Shown here: positions 5,035 through 10,137 of the stretch, piece by piece
Layout: each line of letters begins with the position of its first letter
Position numbering within the stretch: position 1 is the stretch's first letter
Assembly: GCA_032353305.1 (NCBI GenBank)
Contig: JAUCNG010418799.1
Span: 1-10,137 of the forward strand
DNA: 10,137 nt
Reading direction: 5' to 3'
Source of the DNA: Cephalothrix spiralis
Lineage: Eukaryota; Nemertea; Palaeonemertea; Archinemertea; Cephalotrichidae
Program-made: the position numbers and the translations under genes
The notes under the pieces: generated by a model
What the model was told of the DNA's origin: nothing
The model's input: the letters and a program-made list of their open reading frames with translations, nothing else
The model's database searches: none

Positions 5035-8000
5035 CTACAAAACGAATCAGTTATTATTAATGGAATAAAAGTCTTGTTACAATATTTAAAATTAGTTGTA
5101 CGGTGTCTTTAACACGTTCACTGCCAGACTTAAATTATGGTTGCCTGTGCCAGGCCATACTCAGTCCCCTCACCCCTGATCATCAATTTTGCCGTTTGCG
5201 ATTTGATTTTTCGGCTTTAAAAATCTACGTTACATTTATCCTATTATTGTGTTAGACTAAACTAAATAAAATTCGTCTGAAGAAGCATGACATGCGAGTT
5301 AACTCGTCATGGCAAGGAGCGCGCGGAGCACCAATATGCGAGTTAACTCGCATCTGGCAGTAGTGAACGTGTTTTAACTTCAATTTTTAGGAAATACAGG
5401 TTTTTAATGAATTAAATCGGATAATACAGGAAGTATTCGTTGATTGATATAGGATTTATAGCATAATTTGAAAATTTATAAGATTCAGGATCATTCATGG
5501 ATGAATGATGGCTTTGATTTCTTATTTAATGTGTCGTTGACTTTGAATAAGTGCATAGCCTAGCCTCACAACATGCTAAAGCAGCCACCTCACTGAGAAG
5601 ATTCATTTTTAAATAACGGTCAATGTACACAGTGTCAAAATAAAATGTATAACAGCCAGATAACGTCATATTGTGACTTAATTATAATTGACCATATCAC
5701 TGCGAGTGATCACTCGAGAGAAAATGGTCGTCTCTTTCAAACAAAAGAAATTTTGCGCAAGTATGTCTAACAACTGAAATACATAAATTTCGCCAAAGGA
5801 CCAAATTCCATAATAAATAATTCAGAATAAACATTGTTTTTTAATTTTTTTTACCGTAATTGCTTTTTAAATTGCTTAATTCACTATTCACATTTTTTTA
5901 AATTATATAACTGAAATGCACTGAAAGTATTCACAAATTAACATTAGAGTGATGGAATATAGCATTCTCTCGATTTAGAATGGGATTTAGGCTGGGGAAA
6001 TATAACGCAACAGAAGAAGGTACTTGTTTTGCTCAGTTTTTGTTGCCAGTACAGTGGATTTTCATATCTTGACTGTATGAACCGATACGAACCAAATTTG
6101 TTTTTTTCGGAAGAGAAGACCATACTCTTTAATGAGGTATTTTTTCCAATGATTAAAATATTCATAATTGAGTCTCAATATGACGTCATCTGACCGTTAT
6201 ACATTTCATTGGGACAACCTACATAATTAGCGAAATAGAGATATGCGTTGACAACAGGAACGAAACAAACCTTAAGAACCGTCTGTCCAATTTCCGTAGC
6301 AATGCCGACTAAGGTTCCATTCTCCTTTCCTGATGAAACCTGCAGCAAATCAAATCTGGAATAGAAATGAAACATTAGCAGTTTAAACTAGATGACAATT
6401 ATTTTAGCAAAGCTATAATAGAGTTAAACGATTTCCAAAGTAACGTAGGACTTGAAAAGCTTGAAGTCTCCGGTTCGATACAAAATACGATGATCAGTTG
6501 GTTTTATGTTTTGAATTTTATTAAAACAATAATAAATTGTAAATTTTAAAAATAAGTACAAATGCATGTTAAGTGTAAAAAACATACATGAATGCTCGTT
6601 TAAGTGTTTAGATGGGTTAAGTCATTCCGATATCCTACGGTATCTGAATATTATTCTATTCACCTACACTCCGGCACGATAAGAGCCAAATCGGACTGAA
6701 TGGTCATTTTAAAACATTTGAGATATTTTTGGTTAAAACATTTGAGGATCCGGCTAGGATGGAACGTGCGATCTCTGATTAATAGATCGGCCAAGAAGCT
6801 AGCGCGTAACCCCACTCCGCCACGTTGCCTATACAATTTCAGAAGTTATCGATATATATATAACTATCGACTGAAAATTTACCTCTAGAGGAAAATCAAT
6901 AGGTCGGATATTGAGACGTAAATTCGTTGACCAATCGCCGCGCCTCTAAAATCTCTGCTAAAAGTCAACAGAGCTTCAGTGAGGAATTCAACTTAGCATT
7001 TCGGAGTGTGGGGAATGCAAATGCAATAAAGTATTCAACACCGAAGTGGATCGGAATGGGGTTAAGTGTTTAACCAAAGTAAATAAAAAAGTAAATATTT
7101 CAGAATTCAAAACATCGTTATTTGGATGACTTACCTCATGAAAAACCTATATTAAACCCAAATTTTTAAGTGAAAAAGCGGAAATGTCATTTCTAAGATA
7201 AATATGTGTTAAAGATGAGATAGTACCAATGGATGAAACTTCAGTTTGTAGTACCCGCGGTTGAAGCTTCAGTTTTTAGTGAGGACACGCTTAATTGAGA
7301 ATTAATTGAGAATGAGCAAAACTTTTGGTATTTCTGGATTTTTTGGGGTCATAAAACAGTGTTAGGTAAAAGTTCAATGTTCCATTACCTATCGAGTATA
7401 TTCGCAAACACACAGCTTTCAAATTTGCGAATAACTTAGTCGGAAATTTGGCTAGGAACATGGTCGACCACAAGAAATCCAAAATACCCAAATTTTTGCT
7501 CTTAAAAGTCCTGTAAAATCTGTATCTCTATTTTTCTAATTTTGAAACTTCTAATTCGGCTAGAATGAGACATAGCCGTATTTAATTCTGAAACATTTCT
7601 GCGGAACACTTTAGCATACATGAGTTTAAAGGCATTTTACGAGAGTTAATAACTTCGTTTGCTCCTCATAATTAAAATGCTCTTTGATATTTCGAATGAT
7701 TTTTTAAATTCAAGTTGGTCGGGAAGAAAACAGTTTATTATACAAACCTGCTAGGTCGGTATTTCAGTCTTGCATTTGTAGTATCAAACTTCTCTCCAAC
7801 ATCGTCATGATACGAAACTCTAAATTGGAGTGCAGATCCAAGGGGAGCATTTGACATACCATCCTCATTAATATGGATAATAGTATCAGCATTCAACATC
7901 ATGTACGAAATTGATTTTACCTGAAAAAAGTTTAACGAGTTGGTATAATGCGTCGAATTTGCACAATGCATCGATTAGCTTTTAAAGTAGTTATAATAAT

Positions 8001-9122
8001 TTTTGCCAGAGTCATGAGCGATCTCAAATTTGCAAATTTGTACACGGCATGCGAATTCAGTGCCCAAACTAAAAAAAAGCGGAATCACTATTTGCTTAAT
8101 TTGAGATAGGGTAATAAAATTTGGATGTAAATAGGGGTTTTCGTCAAGAAATATGATTAGGCTATTGGAAATATGTGAAATGGCACTTCGGTATGATGTT
8201 GGTGCTGCCAATTAAAATCGAATTGAGCTACATTTTCTCAAGGTCATAGGGACCTGAAATTCGGTATTCAAACTTACTAAAGGTAAAGTAACAGTATGAC
8301 AACAGCCGATCAGGATTCGCCAAACTTTGGTTTTTTGCGCCACCCTAATGTGCGGCACACGTTTTGACAGAGGGTAAAGTCCGGTTTAGCACACTATATC
8401 AACCCATGCCAGGGGTTCAACAGTGTTTAAATGCACACACAAAATAATTATACTTACGGATATCAAAATGACCGATGTTTGATTGACACCAAAATCTTCA
8501 TGTGCAGTTATTTGCAGACTAGCTTGTCCACCATTAGGTCCTGTCTTTAGAAGCCCCATTGAATTAACAGATATTCCGGGGTTCTCTGATTGGTTAAGGA
8601 TTTCATAACTCATTCTAGCTGGAGCATCTCTGAAAAACAGTTAAACCAAATTCATTAATCACGTAAAATAGTCATGTTTCTATTAGCGTAAAATACCCTT
8701 ATTCACTCAAACCAATATTTACGTTTTGTCTCTTTTGGACAAAAATTCAAAATTGCTTGAAAAATGCGATATAACTCAAAATCTATAAGTTTAAGAGAAA
8801 ACCGTGTTTAATGTAAATTTTTGTCTAAAAAATATAGGAAAAATAGGTTTTCATGAGATAAATTCTTAAAGGACGTATGCCATTTTGTCTAAAATTACAG
8901 GGTGTCTACAGAATTAATGCAATCATTTTCCCTCCGACATTTATAGGTGGTCCTATACAGTGTAAAACCCGTGAAGGTCTTCAACGAGTTCAATTGATAT
9001 ATTTCAAAATTAAATTAACGCTTAACTTACCGATTGGATCTAATTCTGTTCTCGGTGTTTGGCGTGATGAGTAGATTTCCAGAACAAGATATTGGATTTA
9101 ACAATGTCAACTTATCAAATAC
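4902..9122 (-). CDS. NUP210: NUP210/gp210 nuclear pore glycoprotein, partial (5 exons)
   Basis: Nuclear-pore membrane glycoprotein 210 anchors in the pore membrane by one C-terminal transmembrane helix and exposes a very large domain in the perinuclear lumen. Five exons (9122-9031, 8629-8458, 7920-7748, 6355-6271, 5034-4902) total 655 nt, 218 codons plus one base. All four introns are GT-AG and every split codon joins in frame. The product aligns in order with recalled vertebrate NUP210 at about residues 1050-1270. Landmarks are VFxKLxLLNP, the BIG2-like stretch with ITAHEDFGVNQT, a FRVSYHDDVGEKF motif, and KVWDQNYPHLTDF leading into VGDIMCF. Possible lumenal N-glycosylation sites are NQS, NQT and NGT. 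Upstream exons and the C-terminal part with the membrane helix are outside the window. Confidence 0.93.
5291..5311. repeat. Imperfect palindrome in the MITE, first copy
   Basis: Contains the perfect core CGAGTTAACTCG, flanked by CATG on the left and TCATG on the right. It is 45 bp before the perfect copy at 5336-5353. Repeated subterminal palindromes of this sort can be transposase binding sites. Confidence 0.7.
5336..5353. repeat. 18-bp perfect palindrome in the MITE
   Basis: ATGCGAGTTAACTCGCAT equals its own reverse complement and directly adjoins the right inverted terminus (CTGGCAG). Confidence 0.85.
5490..5509. repeat. Short inverted repeat, 9-bp arms
   Basis: ATCATTCAT and ATGAATGAT are separated by GG. 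A compact hairpin of unknown meaning inside the intron. Confidence 0.6.
5690..5729. repeat. Nested palindrome around CGAGTGATCACTCG
   Basis: The 14-bp perfect palindrome at 5703-5716 is enclosed by GACCAT (5690-5695) and ATGGTC (5724-5729), also reverse complements, at equal 7-nt spacing on each side. The inner palindrome shares CGAGT…ACTCG with the MITE palindromes at 5291 and 5336, so it may be a relic of the same family. Confidence 0.6.
6271..6355 (-). CDS. NUP210: NUP210 exon 4 of 5 visible
   Basis: 85 nt. The first base completes Arg, then F-D-L-L-Q-V to Q-T-V-L-K. It aligns with vertebrate NRDDFVQIG…VGLTLLR. It contains the glycosylation sequon N-G-T where vertebrates have N-N-T. The acceptor is TTTCTATTCCAG and the donor AAG|GTTTGT at 6270. 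Confidence 0.92.
6709..6746 (+). repeat. Two direct copies of a 14-bp motif
   Basis: TTAAAACATTTGAG occurs at 6709-6722 and exactly again at 6733-6746, a 24-bp period. It lies just downstream (minus sense) of the tRNA-like segment, consistent with a SINE tail or local duplication. Confidence 0.75.
6741..6832 (-). mobile_element. tRNA-derived SINE head (degraded)
   Basis: Read on the minus strand, TGGCGGAGTGG (6822-6812) is an excellent RNA polymerase III A box. About 45 nt on, GCACGTTCCATCC (6770-6758) resembles a B box (GGTTCGANTCC) with one missing base. The intervening sequence has tRNA-like character, including TTCTTGGCCGATC. It is not a functional tRNA: the arms do not pair cleanly and the B box is broken. 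The SINE body and 3' end are not defined. Confidence 0.5.
7235..7280 (+). repeat. Short direct repeat, 18 bp twice
   Basis: GAAACTTCAGTTTGTAGT (7235-7252) and GAAGCTTCAGTTTTTAGT (7263-7280) match at 16 of 18 positions with a 28-bp period. No function can be inferred. Confidence 0.6.
7748..7920 (-). CDS. NUP210: NUP210 exon 3 of 5 visible
   Basis: 173 nt starting V-K-S-I-S-Y and ending R-P-S plus two bases of Arg. It contains LGSALQFRVSYHDDVGEKF, matching the vertebrate VTFTVHFHDNSGDVF segment. The acceptor CTTTTTTCAG is strong. The donor AG|GTTTGT at 7747 is weaker than consensus. Confidence 0.93.
7921..8457 (-). other. NUP210 intron, 537 bp
   Basis: GTAAGT…TTTTTTCAG intron between visible exons 2 and 3. 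The 78-codon frame at 7975-8211 on the minus strand has no recognisable similarity and lies wholly inside the intron. Two loosely similar phrases near 8052-8070 (GAATTCAGTGCCCAAACT) and 8256-8275 (GAAATTCGGTATTCAAACT) suggest an old dispersed repeat. Confidence 0.8.
8458..8629 (-). CDS. NUP210: NUP210 exon 2 of 5 visible (BIG2-like domain)
   Basis: 172 nt. The first base completes the split Arg codon, followed by D-A-P-A-R-M-S-Y-E-I-L. It encodes most of the bacterial-Ig-like (BIG2) fold typical of gp210, with the hallmark D/EDFGVNQT near its end. The acceptor is TGTTTTTCAG and the donor TCC|GTAAGT at 8457. Confidence 0.92.
8630..9030 (-). other. NUP210 intron, 401 bp
   Basis: GTAAGT…TGTTTTTCAG intron between visible exons 1 and 2. 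AT-rich, and I see no gene or structured element in it. Confidence 0.82.
9031..9122 (-). CDS. NUP210: NUP210 exon 1 of 5 visible
   Basis: 92 nt encoding V-F-D-K-L-T-L-L-N-P … R-I-R-S-N and the first two bases of an Arg codon. The acceptor is a T-rich tract ending TTTTAG before 9122, and the donor is G|GTAAGT at 9030. It corresponds to the vertebrate stretch VFEKLQLLNP…LQTNRD just before the BIG2 domain. The preceding exon is not found in the window. Confidence 0.88.
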
Positions 9123-9637
9123 CTAAAAGTAAAACAGTAATAACAATTTTAAATCAACAAAGCCATGTTACAGTATCCAGTACCTCAAGCCCATGTTTGC
9201 TCGTTGCTAGTGACCGATATGTTAAACTTTCATTTGACTGGGCTGGGATAGTTAATCCCCAGTAGTTAAGAAATACTGCAGGTGATACTACACGTATATC
9301 TGAGTACGATCTAATACTGCAGCATTTGAATCGATTGTTTATCATTGCCCCGATCAGTGGTGATATTAAAAAAACAGGTACGGGATACTGATTGAGAAAC
9401 AGAACTTTTTACGATTTACATGAGCCGACTAAAGTTCGTCTTAGATCTGCTTAGATGGGTTTCAGAGAACGCGACAGCTAGGTGTAGTGAAACCGATTCT
9501 GTCCAAACAAGCCGACAGACAGTGACGTAACTCACGGTGTCCCTAAATGTATATTAGATCACAACTCTAATTTTTGGGAAATACTCTTTCCTGATATGGC
9601 TTTTTAAAAAAAGCTTATCTGGCTACTTTTTGAGAAC

Positions 9638-9649
9638 TACGCATGCGCA
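9638..9649. promoter_or_regulatory. NRF1-like site, 11 of 12 matches
   Basis: TACGCATGCGCA differs from the NRF1 consensus YGCGCAYGCGCR at one position. It lies 15 bp before a perfect site. Confidence 0.35.
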
Positions 9650-9663
9650 GTCGAGTTAAAGTG

Positions 9664-9677
9664 TTGCGCATGCGCAA
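9664..9677. promoter_or_regulatory. NRF1 consensus palindrome
   Basis: TTGCGCATGCGCAA is a perfect 14-bp palindrome and contains TGCGCATGCGCA, an exact match to the animal NRF1 consensus. It is CpG-containing in an otherwise AT-rich stretch. NRF1 sites usually mark housekeeping promoters, but no transcript start is evident here. Confidence 0.4.
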
Positions 9678-9733
9678 AACTAAAATCTCTGTACCTCAAT
9701 TTGTTAATAAGGGGCATGTTCCTATCTGTTAAA

Positions 9734-9781
9734 GGCCGTATTGTTAACACCCGAAACGGCCGTGCTTGTTACATCTGAGGA
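9734..9781 (+). repeat. Imperfect direct repeat, 24-bp period
   Basis: GGCCGTATTGTTAACACCCG at 9734 is followed 24 bp later by GGCCGTGCTTGTTACATCTG. The shared core is GGCCGT..TTGTTA. Possibly a two-copy relic of a longer repeat. Confidence 0.5.
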
Positions 9782-9907
9782 AAACAATCCCAATCTATTA
9801 TCATTAAGGTTTATTATTAATTTTATCTTTTCATACCTTAATTTTAAAAGTACCTCTAATTTCTTGTATTCTGTATCGTAACCAATGTTAAGTGTATTTT
9901 AATAGAT

Positions 9908-10033
9908 GTCCGTAATGTATAACCTAAAAGTAGCCGTTTTCGAGATATATGTATAAGCAATACAAAAATGGATATTCAAATTGCTTATATCTCAAAAACG
10001 GCTAGTTTTAGGTTACACATTTGTATTACGGTC
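9908..10033. repeat. 126-bp hairpin element with 54-bp arms
   Basis: Left arm 9908-9961 and right arm 9980-10033 are imperfect inverted repeats around an 18-nt loop. Matched blocks include CCGTAAT, TAACCTAAAA, TAGCCGTTTT, GAGATATA and AAGCAAT, with small offsetting indels. There is no target duplication I can be sure of. It resembles a foldback MITE; transcribed, it would form a long miRNA-precursor-like hairpin. Confidence 0.75.
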
Positions 10034-10137
10034 AGATAGAAACTTGCCCCCAAATATATAATTTATATTTCACTGAAGAAGTTAATAAAGACGAAAATTC
10101 TGATTTTTTTATATATTGTCTGTGTCCGTGGTTCTTG

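Larger units (their letters stand above)
5109..5377. mobile_element. piggyBac-like MITE, about 269 bp with TTAA ends
   Basis: A small non-coding element is bounded by TTAA at 5109-5112 and 5374-5377, the target duplication typical of piggyBac transposons. Inverted termini follow: CACGTTCACTGCCAG on the left and, read inward from the right, CACGTTCACTACTGCCAG (a 3-nt insertion). The inner part of the right end contains the palindrome ATGCGAGTTAACTCGCAT and a second near-copy at 5291-5311. There is no transposase frame, so it would need an enzyme supplied elsewhere. The superfamily rests on TTAA plus the inverted repeats only. Confidence 0.75.
5035..6270 (-). other. NUP210 intron, 1,236 bp
   Basis: GT-AG intron between visible exons 4 and 5. 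It holds a piggyBac-type MITE (5109-5377), an inverted repeat at 5490-5509 and a nested palindrome (5690-5729). The frame at 5944-6165 on the minus strand has no recognisable similarity and I treat it as chance. Confidence 0.85.
6617..7065. repeat. Imperfect foldback repeat, arms of about 70 bp
   Basis: The segment 6617-6683 (TTAAGTCATTCCGAT … CACTCCGGCACGATAAG) resembles the reverse complement of 6992-7065 (TTAACCCCATTCCGAT … CACTCCGAAATGCTAAG). By eye about two-thirds of positions match, with small gaps. It could be a degraded foldback transposon or two opposed copies of one repeat. The interior carries a tRNA-like segment. Confidence 0.5.
6356..7747 (-). other. NUP210 intron, 1,392 bp
   Basis: GT-AG intron between visible exons 3 and 4. 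It contains an imperfect foldback pair (6617-6683 and 6992-7065) enclosing a tRNA-like SINE head, and a short direct repeat at 7235-7280. I see nothing coding in the remainder. Confidence 0.85.
9123..10137 (-). other. Upstream NUP210 intron sequence (partial)
   Basis: The exon encoding the residues before VFDKL (vertebrates: …DEIQVQ) is not recognisable here, so this stretch is probably intron running out of the window. It contains two NRF1-like palindromes, a 24-bp-period direct repeat near 9734-9781 and a 126-bp hairpin element. Confidence 0.6.

Noticed and set aside
5944-6165. 73-codon minus-strand frame in the NUP210 intron
   Set aside because: No similarity to gp210 or any domain I know. 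The flanking exons join in phase without it.
6460-6490. Isolated polymerase III B-box-like GGTTCGATAC on the plus strand
   Set aside because: No A box at a suitable distance upstream and no tRNA-like folding. A single short match is not enough.
6741-6832. Functional tRNA gene on the minus strand
   Set aside because: The A box is good, but the B box lacks a base and the acceptor and anticodon arms do not pair. It fits a SINE head better.
7975-8211. 78-codon minus-strand frame
   Set aside because: It lies wholly inside a well-defined GT-AG intron of NUP210, has no recognisable domain and interrupts the aligned protein if included.
9154-9387. Minus-strand open frame (…SDIRVVSPAVFLNYWGL…) upstream of the first visible NUP210 exon, with a GT at 9183 that would splice in phase to VFDKL
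   Set aside because: Its translation does not resemble the family sequence expected before VFxKL (a stretch ending DEIQVQ), the donor is weak and its acceptor is ambiguous. Probably a chance frame in the intron.

Overview
The window reads as nuclear DNA of an animal, most likely an invertebrate. It is AT-rich. One gene is split into short exons with GT-AG introns and encodes part of the nuclear-pore membrane glycoprotein gp210/NUP210. The non-coding DNA carries small transposon remnants: a piggyBac-type MITE, a tRNA-derived SINE head and foldback repeats. There are no bacterial features such as operons or Shine-Dalgarno sites. I cannot name the species.

Layout, left to right. Positions 1-642 are flank with a GC-richer patch at 62-175, a 22-bp perfect palindrome and a short upstream ORF. 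Positions 664-3222 (+) hold one uninterrupted ORF for an 852-residue protein with about ten ankyrin repeats, a coiled-coil-like linker and a complete protein kinase domain. Positions 3223-4901 are non-coding and dominated by a direct tandem duplication (3427-4237 and 4238-4821). Positions 4902-9122 (-) carry five consecutive exons of NUP210. Their split codons join in phase across all four introns and give 218 codons from the lumenal region, including the BIG2-like domain. The first and last parts of the protein are missing. Positions 9123-10137 look like the intron upstream of the first visible exon and contain CpG-bearing NRF1-like palindromes and a large hairpin.

The last visible NUP210 exon ends in a strong donor, and no following exon was found between 4901 and position 1. 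The intronless ankyrin-kinase gene may therefore sit, on the opposite strand, inside a NUP210 intron longer than 4.9 kb. This is inference, because the NUP210 3' exons are outside the window. Nothing suggests that the two genes work together. The kinase looks catalytically competent (Lys, Glu, HxD Asp, Asn and DFG Asp all present) but has HKD in place of HRD. Its ankyrin array shows a recent 198-bp internal duplication at DNA level.
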